Assembly: GCA_902597335.1 (NCBI GenBank)
Contig: CACJXK010000005.1
Coordinates: 1-64,000 of the forward strand
Source: an uncultured Pelagibacteraceae bacterium
Lineage (GTDB): Bacteria; Pseudomonadota; Alphaproteobacteria; Pelagibacterales; Pelagibacteraceae
Length of the DNA stretch: 64,000 bases
Direction of reading: 5' to 3'
The notes below the pieces were generated by a model, which worked only from the letters and a program-made list of their open reading frames with translations, was not told where the DNA came from and ran no database searches. This document shows, one piece after another, positions 26,133 through 34,072 of this stretch (the first letter of the stretch is position 1; each line of letters begins with the position of its first letter). The translations under genes were made by a program, and so were the position numbers.

Positions 26133-26665
26133 ATTATTTTTGAAATTAGCAATTTTTTATAATCATGAATAGTTTTCATTTTGACATATGTTTTTTTTGC
26201 TGCATCATCAAATTTTCTCAATAAAATTGATGATTTAAAATAAGGTTTCCTTTTAAAACTCTCAGTATCTTTAAAATTTAATATACCACCTTGAAGTTCC
26301 ATGCTTACTTTTGATGCTTTTGATAGTTTTTCAAAATATTTTTTATCTCTTGCAAGATATCTTTTAGCTAATACATGATATCTAATTGGCTCTACTATAT
26401 GTTTTTTAAAGAACTTTTTTAAATATTCATATCCAATTAACTCATGCCTGCCATCTAATTTATTTTTTACAAGTTCATCTGGGTCATCTATTAAAAAATG
26501 TCCATAATCATGTAACAAACAAGAACATATTAAATCATCATTACATTTAGATTTTTCAGCAAGCATTGCTGATTGGATCATGTGCTCTGACATTGTAAGT
26601 TTTTCCCCAATGTATAAAGAATTATTATTAGAAAAATTTGAAATGATTTTTTCGATAATCTGCAT
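26129..26665 (-). CDS. PhnZ/TmpB-like HD-domain diiron oxygenase
   Basis: This 178-residue HD-domain protein keeps the residues that define the PhnZ/TmpB mixed-valent diiron oxygenases rather than ordinary phosphohydrolases. These are Y18-I-G-E21, the EH28 ligand, H52-D53 with H56, H74, H97 followed by K101 (YHVLAKRYL), and D153. PhnZ cleaves the C-P bond of hydroxylated aminoethylphosphonate; TmpB does so on the trimethylammonio analogue, releasing glycine betaine. In both systems a 2-oxoglutarate hydroxylase supplies the substrate, and here a TauD-like gene lies 5 bp upstream. A phosphonate or other hydroxylated quaternary amine may be the substrate. Family assignment is strong; the substrate is inferred. 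Confidence 0.82.
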   Translation of the reverse strand: MQIIEKIISNFSNNNSLYIGEKLTMSEHMIQSAMLAEKSKCNDDLICSCLLHDYGHFLIDDPDELVKNKLDGRHELIGYEYLKKFFKKHIVEPIRYHVLAKRYLARDKKYFEKLSKASKVSMELQGGILNFKDTESFKRKPYFKSSILLRKFDDAAKKTYVKMKTIHDYKKLLISKII

Positions 26666-26670
26666 TAAGA

Positions 26671-27498
26671 TTATTGAGGATGATCACCCTCGACTGCAAT
26701 CCTGTCCATAACTCTTTCATGGCCCAATCCTCTGCCAGGAAAAAAATCAGTCAGACCTTGGTGAAGGGTGCTTCTATTGTCCCAAATTGCTACAGCATTT
26801 TCAGTCCATTTAAACCTGCAAGTAAAATCAAGTCTTTCTTGATGTAAAAATATTTCATTTAAAATATCTGAACTTTCATTTTCATCTAAATCTAAAATTC
26901 TTTTTGTATACATTGAATTTACATACAAAATTTTTTTTCCTGTTTCAGGATGAGTTCTAACTACTGGATGGGAATTTGAATATTCATCTAGATTACCATT
27001 ACCTTCCATTTCCTTATATGCATCAACAAATGCTGCTGCTCCTAAAGAGCTATGAATGGCTCTCTTATCATTAACCTTATCTTTAATTTTGTCGCTTAAT
27101 GTATCGTAAGCGATTTCCATATTAGAAAACATTGTATCTCCACCAACTGGTGGAACTTTAATTGATCTTAAGATAATTACTTTTGTTGGTTTAGGATTAT
27201 AGCTTACATCAGTATGCCAAGTTTCACCCCATTGTCTCTTTTCTTCCGGAGCTTTGATTATTCTTAGTATTTCAGGATAATCTTTTCTTCCTTTAACATA
27301 AATGTGTCTTTCTAATGGACCAAAATGTTTTGCTAAATTAATCTGTTCTTCCGATGTAATATCTTGATCTCTAAAGAAAAGAGCTTTGTGTTCTAATAAT
27401 AGATTATTTATCTTCTTCCAATTTTCTAAAGAGCTATCTTTTAAATCGATGCCAATTACTTCTGCACCTAATGCCCCTGATATTAATTTAATTTCCAT
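26671..27498 (-). CDS. TauD/TfdA-family Fe(II)/2-oxoglutarate dioxygenase
   Basis: This 275-residue dioxygenase is of normal TauD length. The start MEIKLISGALGAEVIGIDL is the typical N-terminal strand pair. Iron ligands are H95-T-D97 (WHTDVSY) and the distal His in RSTLHQGL, with an Arg in the RGLGHERVMDRI tail for 2-oxoglutarate. TauD-type enzymes hydroxylate taurine, sulfonates and other small anions. Here it lies between a betainyl-CoA thioesterase-like gene and the HD oxygenase, suggesting hydroxylation of a quaternary amine or phosphonate before the HD enzyme acts (inference). Confidence 0.88.
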   Translation of the reverse strand: MEIKLISGALGAEVIGIDLKDSSLENWKKINNLLLEHKALFFRDQDITSEEQINLAKHFGPLERHIYVKGRKDYPEILRIIKAPEEKRQWGETWHTDVSYNPKPTKVIILRSIKVPPVGGDTMFSNMEIAYDTLSDKIKDKVNDKRAIHSSLGAAAFVDAYKEMEGNGNLDEYSNSHPVVRTHPETGKKILYVNSMYTKRILDLDENESSDILNEIFLHQERLDFTCRFKWTENAVAIWDNRSTLHQGLTDFFPGRGLGHERVMDRIAVEGDHPQ

Positions 27499-27501
27499 TG
27501 T

Positions 27502-27969
27502 TTATTTTTTTAACCTACCAGATAATTCTAAATTTTCAGACTTAAAACTTGATTTATTTTCATTAATAAATTCACCCATTATTTTTAGCTTATCTTCCTC
27601 GAATTCAGTAACCTTTCTTTTTCCCAAGTCAATATAAAGGGATAAACTCTCCATAGTGGCAGCAAGAGTTTTAGTCTCTTTTTCATACATCTCGCATTTT
27701 AAATGTAATCTTTTTTTGTCATGATCAAAATGTGTGCAATATACCTCTACTTCTTGATTTTCTTTAACCTCATTATCGTAAGTGGTTCTGGTTTCAACAA
27801 CCATAGTGCTTCTCAGATTTGATTTTGCATTTTCGCCACCCATTTGAAATTTATTAAGCATTGTTTCCCATGCTTGATCAAAGATTAAGATATAATAAGC
27901 CATATTCATATGTTCATTATAATCTGTCCACTCTTTAACTATTTTTCTCGTTGCAAGATGATACGACAT
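27502..27969 (-). CDS. cdhB: Hotdog thioesterase, probably betainyl-CoA thioesterase (CdhB-like)
   Basis: This 155-residue hotdog-fold thioesterase has the active-site helix start W14-T-D16-Y-N18-E-H20-M-N-M-A-Y-Y, the pattern of the 4HBT-like carnitine-pathway thioesterases. In Pseudomonas carnitine catabolism the equivalent enzyme hydrolyses betainyl-CoA to glycine betaine and CoA. The genes for dehydrocarnitine cleavage and L-carnitine dehydrogenase lie 1.6 kb away on the other strand, which supports this role. It sits 2-3 bp from its neighbours on either side. The reaction is inferred from family and context. Confidence 0.78.
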   Translation of the reverse strand: MSYHLATRKIVKEWTDYNEHMNMAYYILIFDQAWETMLNKFQMGGENAKSNLRSTMVVETRTTYDNEVKENQEVEVYCTHFDHDKKRLHLKCEMYEKETKTLAATMESLSLYIDLGKRKVTEFEEDKLKIMGEFINENKSSFKSENLELSGRLKK

Positions 27970-27971
27970 TT

Positions 27972-28832
27972 TTAACTTTTATTAATTTTATCAGCTATTA
28001 GTATTTTTCTTTTCATTTCTCTAAGGACAGGTTTTTCTATTAGTTTGCCATCTATAACTACTAAACCTGTATTTGAGTTATTAAATTCCTCTAATATTTT
28101 TTTTGCCTTAGTAATTTCATCTTTTGGAGGTGTAAATACATCATTTAAAATTTGAATTTGTTTGGGATGAATAGAGCCTTTTCCAGTAAATCCAAGATTT
28201 CTAACTTGTTCAGCTTCTTTCCTCATTCCATCCATGTTTTCTAAATCTAAATAAGGCACATCTATAACGTCTACACCGACACTAGCTCCTGCATGAACCA
28301 ACTTTGATCTTGCGTGAACTAGATTTTCCCATTTATTTTCAACTCTAAGCTCTGCAGCCATATCAACACCACCAAAGTATAAAGCTACTATTCTCTTGCT
28401 AGCATGAGCAATATTATAAATATTTTCTAAAGCTTCATTTGTTTCCATAATAACATGAAGATCGGTATCTAAATTACAGTCTGTAAGTAGATCGTCTATA
28501 AATGTTATTTCATCTGGTGTTTTAACTTTTGGTAACATAATAGCCTTTAGATTTACTTTGCTTGAGATAAAAGCTTCTAGATCTAAAAGACCAAATTTAG
28601 TTCTTTGATTATTAAACCTCACAACCAGCTCTACATCATTTTTAACTTCGAGCGTTTTAAGAGCTTCTATAGTATTTTTTCGTGCTTGTTCTTTGTCATT
28701 TATTGCTATCCCATCCTCTAATTCAATACAAACCATATCAGCACCTGATGCAATCGCTTTTGGAAACATTTCAGGGTGAAGCCCCGGTGTAAATATAAAA
28801 CTTCTTCTTACTTTTAATTTATCTAAGTCCAT
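27972..28832 (-). CDS. HpcH/HpaI-CitE-like CoA-ester lyase/aldolase
   Basis: This 286-residue TIM-barrel protein belongs to the CitE/HpcH family. Features are RRSFIFTPGLHPEMFPKA at the start, the MVCIELEDGIA metal-binding segment, VVRFNN (substrate Arg), LHVIMETNEALENI (metal Glu) and the C-terminal GSIHPKQIQILNDVF. Members cleave or hydrolyse malyl-, methylmalyl- or citramalyl-CoA type compounds. It lies 1 bp from a class II aldolase gene, and the pair could process a C4-C6 hydroxy acid. The specific substrate is unknown. Confidence 0.82.
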   Translation of the reverse strand: MDLDKLKVRRSFIFTPGLHPEMFPKAIASGADMVCIELEDGIAINDKEQARKNTIEALKTLEVKNDVELVVRFNNQRTKFGLLDLEAFISSKVNLKAIMLPKVKTPDEITFIDDLLTDCNLDTDLHVIMETNEALENIYNIAHASKRIVALYFGGVDMAAELRVENKWENLVHARSKLVHAGASVGVDVIDVPYLDLENMDGMRKEAEQVRNLGFTGKGSIHPKQIQILNDVFTPPKDEITKAKKILEEFNNSNTGLVVIDGKLIEKPVLREMKRKILIADKINKS

Positions 28833-28833
28833 C

Positions 28834-29559
28834 TTAATTTTTATAATCTGGCTCTTCTTTATCTAAAATGATCCTTATTTGAGATAAAAATAAATTTGCG
28901 AAATCTGTGGGAAAATTTTCATGTTCCTCTGCAGTTTTTTCTGCAATTTCATGGCTTACAACATTAAGTTCCTGGTTTGTTGATAGAGCTGTAAGATATG
29001 TTTCTGCTGCTCTCTCAAAATAATAAAGAGAGTTAAAACCTTCAGCCACTGTTCTTCCTGTGGTTAAAATTCCATGATTTGCAAGTAACATGTGTTGTTT
29101 GTTTCCTAAAGCATTTGCCATCTTAATGGACTCTTCTTCAAGTCCCAGACCTCCAAATTCTTTGAATGCAGATACTCTATTGTAAAACATCATTGTATTT
29201 TGATCTATAGGTTTCATAACAGGATCTTTAAGAGTGGAGAGGGCAGTTGCATATTTTGAATGAACATGAAAAATGCATCTTGCATGTGGTGCTTTTTCAT
29301 GTATCGCGCTATGTATATATAGAGCTGTTGGGTCAATTATGTCTGGTTTATTCTTCAGTTCCTTTTTATTTTCTTTTGTCACCAAGATTAAATCACTTGC
29401 CTTCATATTACTAAAATGAATGCCTGCTTTATTTACGTAAAAATCGGATGAGCCAGGGACGCATGCACTAAAATGGTTTGCTACACCCTCGTGCATATTT
29501 AGTCTTGCTGTCCATCTAAAAGTAGCAGCTAATTCTTTCTGTAATTCAGATATTTCCAT
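28834..29559 (-). CDS. Class II aldolase/adducin-family protein
   Basis: This 241-residue protein has the class II aldolase fold with a zinc site made of H98-x-H100 (IFHVHSKYA) and H162 (LLANHGILTTG). Family members include fuculose-phosphate aldolase and many decarboxylase-like enzymes on hydroxy-oxo acids. It is the first gene of the minus-strand run 29559 to about 24549 and is divergent from the dehydrocarnitine-cleavage gene with only 35 bp between starts. That gap must hold regulatory signals for both directions. A role in a side branch of quaternary-amine catabolism is inference. Confidence 0.82.
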   Translation of the reverse strand: MEISELQKELAATFRWTARLNMHEGVANHFSACVPGSSDFYVNKAGIHFSNMKASDLILVTKENKKELKNKPDIIDPTALYIHSAIHEKAPHARCIFHVHSKYATALSTLKDPVMKPIDQNTMMFYNRVSAFKEFGGLGLEEESIKMANALGNKQHMLLANHGILTTGRTVAEGFNSLYYFERAAETYLTALSTNQELNVVSHEIAEKTAEEHENFPTDFANLFLSQIRIILDKEEPDYKN

Positions 29560-29594
29560 TTGTATGAATTTAAAATATAGTTGAAAAATAAATT

Positions 29595-30482
29595 ATGAAC
29601 AATAACGTTTTTATCTCATGCGCAGTTACTGGGTCTGGAGATACTGCAAGCAAACATCCTGATTTACCAAAAACTCCTGAGCAAATAGCTAAATCCGCAA
29701 TAGAAGCAGCAAAGGCAGGAGCTGCAATTGCTCATATTCATGTAAGAGAAGAAGACGGAACGCCAAGCAGAAGACTAGAATTATATAAAGAAGTAGTAGA
29801 TAGAATTAGATCAAGTGAAACAGATGTTATTTTAAATTTAACAACCGGGATGGGTGGAGATTTAGACATTGGTCAAGGTAAAAATCCGTTAGAGTTTGGG
29901 CCAATGACAGATATGGCAAATGTGATGGAAAGAATTGCTAATGCAGAACAATTTTTACCTGAAATTTGTACTCTAGATGCTGGTACATTAAATTTTGGTG
30001 ATGGTTCTGTAATTACAGTTAATACACCAAATGATTTGAGGAAGGCTGCAAAAAAATTACAAGAGATTAAAGTTAAGCCAGAAATAGAGGCATTTGATTT
30101 AGGAAATATGTGGTTTGGATCGCAATTGTACAAAGAAGGCTTACTTGATGATCCACCAATGTTTCAAATGTGTTTAGGTATTCCTTGGGGAGCTCCCGCT
30201 ACCCCATTAGCAATGCAAGCCATGAAAGACATAATGCCTAAAGAAGGAGTGTGGTCAGGTTTTGCAATTTCAAAAAACGAAATGCCATTTGTAGCTCAAA
30301 CAGTTGTAATGGGAGGAAACCCAAGAGTAGGTTTGGAGGATAACCTATATTTATCAAAGGGTAAACTAGCAACAAATGCTCAATTAGTAGAGAAAGCAAT
30401 AAGGATAGTTACAGATCTTGGAGCATCAATAATGACAGCAGAGGAAACTAGGACAAAACTTAAACTTGTTAAACACAAGTAA
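29595..30482 (+). CDS. cdhC: BKACE-family 3-dehydrocarnitine cleavage enzyme
   Basis: This 295-residue beta-keto acid cleavage enzyme (DUF849) has the zinc ligands H47-I-H49 in IAHIHVREEDGTPSRRLEL. The blocks VILNLTTGMGG, CTLDAGTLNFGDG and VGLEDNLYLSKG are all typical. BKACE proteins condense a beta-keto acid with acetyl-CoA and release acetoacetate. The adjacent L-carnitine dehydrogenase (1-bp overlap) identifies the likely substrate as 3-dehydrocarnitine, giving betainyl-CoA. The family assignment is seen in sequence; the substrate follows from gene pairing known in Pseudomonas and rhizobia. Confidence 0.88.
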   Translation: MNNNVFISCAVTGSGDTASKHPDLPKTPEQIAKSAIEAAKAGAAIAHIHVREEDGTPSRRLELYKEVVDRIRSSETDVILNLTTGMGGDLDIGQGKNPLEFGPMTDMANVMERIANAEQFLPEICTLDAGTLNFGDGSVITVNTPNDLRKAAKKLQEIKVKPEIEAFDLGNMWFGSQLYKEGLLDDPPMFQMCLGIPWGAPATPLAMQAMKDIMPKEGVWSGFAISKNEMPFVAQTVVMGGNPRVGLEDNLYLSKGKLATNAQLVEKAIRIVTDLGASIMTAEETRTKLKLVKHK

Positions 30483-31426
30483 TGTTAAATATAAAAAAAG
30501 TTGCTGTAGTTGGAACAGGTGTAATCGGAATAGGGTGGATTATAAGATTTCTAGCTCATAATAAAATCGTTTATGCTTTCGACAAAAATCTTAAGCAAAA
30601 AAAAATTTTGATTAAAGAAATAAAAAGAGCACTTCCATATGTAAAAAAACTTTTTAACAAAAAAAAAATCAATTTAAACAATTTAAAATTTTATCTATCT
30701 TTAGAAGAAGCAGTTAAAGATGCTGATTTTATTCAAGAATGTGCACCAGAAAATTATAATTTAAAAACTATTTTAATAAGGGAAATTTCTAAAAGTTGCA
30801 AAAAAAATGTTTTAATTTCATCAAGTTCTTCAGGATTGTTGCCATCAAAGATTTTTTCAAAATGTAAAAATATTCAGAGAGGTATTATTGGCCATCCATT
30901 CAATCCTGTATATTTGTTACCTTTGGTAGAAATAGTTCCTAGTAAAAAAACTAGTAAGAAATCTTTAAAAATTGCGAATAAATTTTATAAGTCAATTTCA
31001 ATGAATCCAATAGTTCTAAAAAAAGAATTACCTGGTTATTTATCTGATAGACTTCAAGAAGCCTTATGGAGAGAGGCGTTACATATTATTAATGATGGAT
31101 ATGCTACAACTGAGGATTTAGATAGAGCTATAGAGGATGGTCCCGGTTTAAGATATTCTTTAATGGGAACATTTTTAACCTTCCATTTAGCGGGTGGAAA
31201 GGCTGGGATGAAGCATATGTTAGAACAGTTTGGGCCAGCATTAAAACTTCCATGGACTAAGCTTAAAGCACCAAAATTGTCAAAAAAACTCTCAAAAAGG
31301 TTGATTTCAGGTACCAAAAAACAATCTAGAGGAAAATCAATTAATCAACTGTCAAATATAAGAGACGAGTATTTAGTCAACTTACAACTATTTAGAAAAA
31401 AATATGAAAATAAAATTAGAAAATAG
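30482..31426 (+). CDS. lcdH: L-carnitine 3-dehydrogenase
   Basis: This 314-residue enzyme of the 3-hydroxyacyl-CoA dehydrogenase superfamily has the Rossmann motif G11-x-G13-x-x-G16, the catalytic region with S115-S117, H138 (GHPFNPVYLLPLVE) and N141. The C-terminal domain has the carnitine-dehydrogenase hallmarks RLQEALWREALHIINDG and EDGPGLRYSLMGTFLTFHLA. It oxidises L-carnitine to 3-dehydrocarnitine with NAD+. It overlaps the BKACE gene by 1 bp. It is highly Lys-rich relative to homologues, in line with the AT-rich genome. Confidence 0.9.
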   Translation: MLNIKKVAVVGTGVIGIGWIIRFLAHNKIVYAFDKNLKQKKILIKEIKRALPYVKKLFNKKKINLNNLKFYLSLEEAVKDADFIQECAPENYNLKTILIREISKSCKKNVLISSSSSGLLPSKIFSKCKNIQRGIIGHPFNPVYLLPLVEIVPSKKTSKKSLKIANKFYKSISMNPIVLKKELPGYLSDRLQEALWREALHIINDGYATTEDLDRAIEDGPGLRYSLMGTFLTFHLAGGKAGMKHMLEQFGPALKLPWTKLKAPKLSKKLSKRLISGTKKQSRGKSINQLSNIRDEYLVNLQLFRKKYENKIRK

Positions 31427-31462
31427 ATATCTAAAGAAAAATTAAAATGGTAAATTAAATAG

Positions 31463-32497
31463 ATGGACTTCAATCATTTCTTAACTAGCTATATGCCGGA
31501 TACAAATGTAGGTTCAAAACAACATTTTAAAAATATGTTGGAAGAATGTGTTGTTGCAGAGAAACTTGGTTATGCAACAGTATCAATTCCTGAACATCAT
31601 TTAATAAATTTACTTATGATGCCATCACCTTTGCAGATGGCTGTAAAAATTGCATCTATCACAAAAAATATTAAAATCACAACTGGAATAGTTGTTTTGC
31701 CTCTTCACGATATGAGAACATATGCTGGTGAGGTTGCAACAGCAGATATTTTAACTGATGGCAGATTAATTTTAGGTGTGGGGAGAGGTGCTTTTGCTTG
31801 GGAGATGCAAAGATTAGGAACTCCCATAGAAAAGTCAAAGGAAAAATTTATAGAGTCACTCGAGGTATTACAATTATTGTTAAAAAACAAAGAGGTTTCA
31901 TATAAAGGTAAATTTTATGATTTTGAACCAATCACAATTATGCCTCGACCGATAAGTAATCCTGTGCAAATGATGGTAGCTGCCATGAATTTAGAAAGTA
32001 TTAAAGATGCAGCATCAAGAGGATTTCATGTTCAGTCAACAGTATTATCGGGTACTAAAGATCTCTTATTAAGTAGAGTGAATGCGTTTAAAGAAGGTTG
32101 TACAAAGTTAGGAGAAAAGGGAAAACTACTTAAACTATCCATGCAACGTATGGCCTATTTAGCAAAAGATGAAAATGAGGCTAGAGAAAAAACGAAACTT
32201 GCTTATGAATATTACAAAAGATTCGATAATATGTTTACTGGCCCTGGTAAAGTATATGAAGGAAATATTGAAGCTTTACCAAGAAAACAAACTTTAGATG
32301 AATTAAAAGAAAATCTTTTGATCTGTCCACTGAATGAGATGATTGATAAGTTAAGTGTCTATGCCGAAGCTGGAGTTGATGAAATTATTCTTAGTTCAAG
32401 TTTTGGTCAATCACAAAAAGATTTAATAGAGTCGATGCATAGAATTGGTGAAAATGTAATTCCATATTTTAAAAAATCAAACATACAAGTAGCATAA
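31463..32497 (+). CDS. LLM-class flavin-dependent oxidoreductase
   Basis: This 344-residue luciferase-like enzyme has SIPEHHL near residue 41, the TTGIVVLPLHDMRTYAGEVA segment and LGVGRGAFAWEMQRLG, all standard for this family. It starts 36 bp after the carnitine dehydrogenase gene and is followed after 6 bp by an alpha/beta hydrolase. The pair is a second copy of the LLM + hydrolase module found at 18267-22493, but without the ThDP enzyme, AA_synth and aldehyde dehydrogenase. The substrate is unknown; no flavin reductase was seen. Confidence 0.83.
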   Translation: MDFNHFLTSYMPDTNVGSKQHFKNMLEECVVAEKLGYATVSIPEHHLINLLMMPSPLQMAVKIASITKNIKITTGIVVLPLHDMRTYAGEVATADILTDGRLILGVGRGAFAWEMQRLGTPIEKSKEKFIESLEVLQLLLKNKEVSYKGKFYDFEPITIMPRPISNPVQMMVAAMNLESIKDAASRGFHVQSTVLSGTKDLLLSRVNAFKEGCTKLGEKGKLLKLSMQRMAYLAKDENEAREKTKLAYEYYKRFDNMFTGPGKVYEGNIEALPRKQTLDELKENLLICPLNEMIDKLSVYAEAGVDEIILSSSFGQSQKDLIESMHRIGENVIPYFKKSNIQVA

Positions 32498-32503
32498 ATA
32501 TCT

Positions 32504-33274
32504 ATGAGTATCATAGATTGTAATTATTCAGTAACAGGGTCAGGACCTGCAATTTTTTTTACCCATGGAGTAGGAGGAGCAGAGGATGCATGGAGGTTCA
32601 TAGTTCCAAAACTCAAAGATAAGTTCACAGTTGTGACATATGATCTAAGAGGTCATGGAAAATCACCTGTTACTAATAAAGATTTTAATCTAGATGATCT
32701 TGTTTTAGATCTTGAAAGAGTTAGAGAAAAAACAGGTATAGAAAAAGCCCATTTTATGGGGCATTCTCTAGGAGGAATGATTGCACCTGCTTATGCAAGG
32801 AAATTTCCCGACAGAGTAAATTCAGTAGGTTTATTGTCAACAGTGGCAGGAAGATCAGATAAAGATAAACAAAAAGTGTGGAATGTAATATCTGATTTAA
32901 AAAATAAAGGTGTTGAACAAACTTTAAAAAATTTAACCACGAGGTGGTTTACAGATGATTTCATCAAAAAAAATCCTGATCTTGTTTCAAGAAGATTAAA
33001 ACAGGTTATAGATACTGACAAAGATGTTTTTATTAATGTATTTAAAATATATGCAGAAACTGAAATGATTTCATGGCTAAAAGAAATTAAGAAGCCATGT
33101 TTATTTATGACAGGAGAAAATGATGGAGGTTGCACACCTTCTCACAATGAGAGAATGTCAAATGAGATTGAAATTTCTAAATTGGTTATAATACCAAATG
33201 TAAAACACTCTTTTTTGATAGAGGCTCCTGAGCAAATAACAAATAACTTATTAGGATTTATTGAGAGTTTATAA
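32504..33274 (+). CDS. Alpha/beta hydrolase
   Basis: This 256-residue hydrolase has the oxyanion loop HGVGGAEDAW, the nucleophile elbow G-H-S88-L-G-G, a catalytic Asp near GENDGG and a C-terminal His in VKHSFLIE. The RWFTDDFIKKNPD cap segment is shared with the hydrolase at 18267, indicating paralogy. It is the last gene of the plus-strand unit beginning at 29595. It may hydrolyse the oxygenated product of the preceding LLM monooxygenase (inference). Confidence 0.85.
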   Translation: MSIIDCNYSVTGSGPAIFFTHGVGGAEDAWRFIVPKLKDKFTVVTYDLRGHGKSPVTNKDFNLDDLVLDLERVREKTGIEKAHFMGHSLGGMIAPAYARKFPDRVNSVGLLSTVAGRSDKDKQKVWNVISDLKNKGVEQTLKNLTTRWFTDDFIKKNPDLVSRRLKQVIDTDKDVFINVFKIYAETEMISWLKEIKKPCLFMTGENDGGCTPSHNERMSNEIEISKLVIIPNVKHSFLIEAPEQITNNLLGFIESL

Positions 33275-33278
33275 AAAC

Positions 33279-34064
33279 TTAATGCATTCTTAAAGTGTTT
33301 CCATCAACACCAACAACTTGTCCTGAAATTCTAGAAGACTCATCTGAAATTAAATAGCAACACATATTCCCAATATCTTTTTCATAAACCCAAGTGTTTA
33401 GAGATGTCATAGAAACGAACTCACTTTCAACAGCTTTTTTAGAAATTTTTAAAAATTTTGCTTTATCTCTGATTACTCTACCCATCCTGTCTCCTTTTAC
33501 AGTTCCAGGACAAATCGCATTAACTCTAATTTTAAATTTTCCTAATTCCATTGCCAAGGTTTTTGTCATTCCCACAACTGCCCACTTACTTGCTGAATAC
33601 GGAGATCTTAATGGAAAACCAAATATACCTGCAGTAGAAGATAGATTAACTACAGAACCACCTTTATTTTTTTTTAACATTGGAATTGCTAATTTTGAAA
33701 AAATAAAATGACTAATTACATTTATTTTTAATGTTTGTTCCCAATCTTTTGTCTTAAGTTTTTCCATAGTTCCAGTTGGACCTGCTACTCCAACATTATT
33801 AATTAGAGCATCAATTTTTTGTGTTTTTTTTTTAATTTCTTTAAAAAAATTAGTCACATCGTTTTCATTTGAAGCATCACAATGAAAACTAAACAATCTT
33901 TTATTATTTAATGGATGTTTTTTTAATTTATTTATTGATTTTTGATCTATGTCACACAAAAATACTTTTGCACCTTTTTCAAGACACTCTTTTGCTGTCG
34001 CCCAACCAATCCCTGTAGCACCAGCAGAAATAATTATCTTTTTACTTTTAAAATTATATGACAT
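33279..34064 (-). CDS. Short-chain dehydrogenase/reductase
   Basis: This 261-residue classical SDR has a cofactor motif at residues 15-20 (AGATGIG), NNVGVAG in the core, the catalytic S142/S143 and Y156-x-x-x-K160 (YSASK), and the C-terminal SGQVVGVDGNTLRMH. An acidic residue (CDID) after the second strand favours NAD+ over NADP+. It is convergent with the preceding hydrolase (4-bp gap) and 8 bp downstream of the PhyH-like oxygenase. It may oxidise the alcohol made by that oxygenase (inference). Confidence 0.86.
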   Translation of the reverse strand: MSYNFKSKKIIISAGATGIGWATAKECLEKGAKVFLCDIDQKSINKLKKHPLNNKRLFSFHCDASNENDVTNFFKEIKKKTQKIDALINNVGVAGPTGTMEKLKTKDWEQTLKINVISHFIFSKLAIPMLKKNKGGSVVNLSSTAGIFGFPLRSPYSASKWAVVGMTKTLAMELGKFKIRVNAICPGTVKGDRMGRVIRDKAKFLKISKKAVESEFVSMTSLNTWVYEKDIGNMCCYLISDESSRISGQVVGVDGNTLRMH

Positions 34065-34072
34065 TATTTTAT

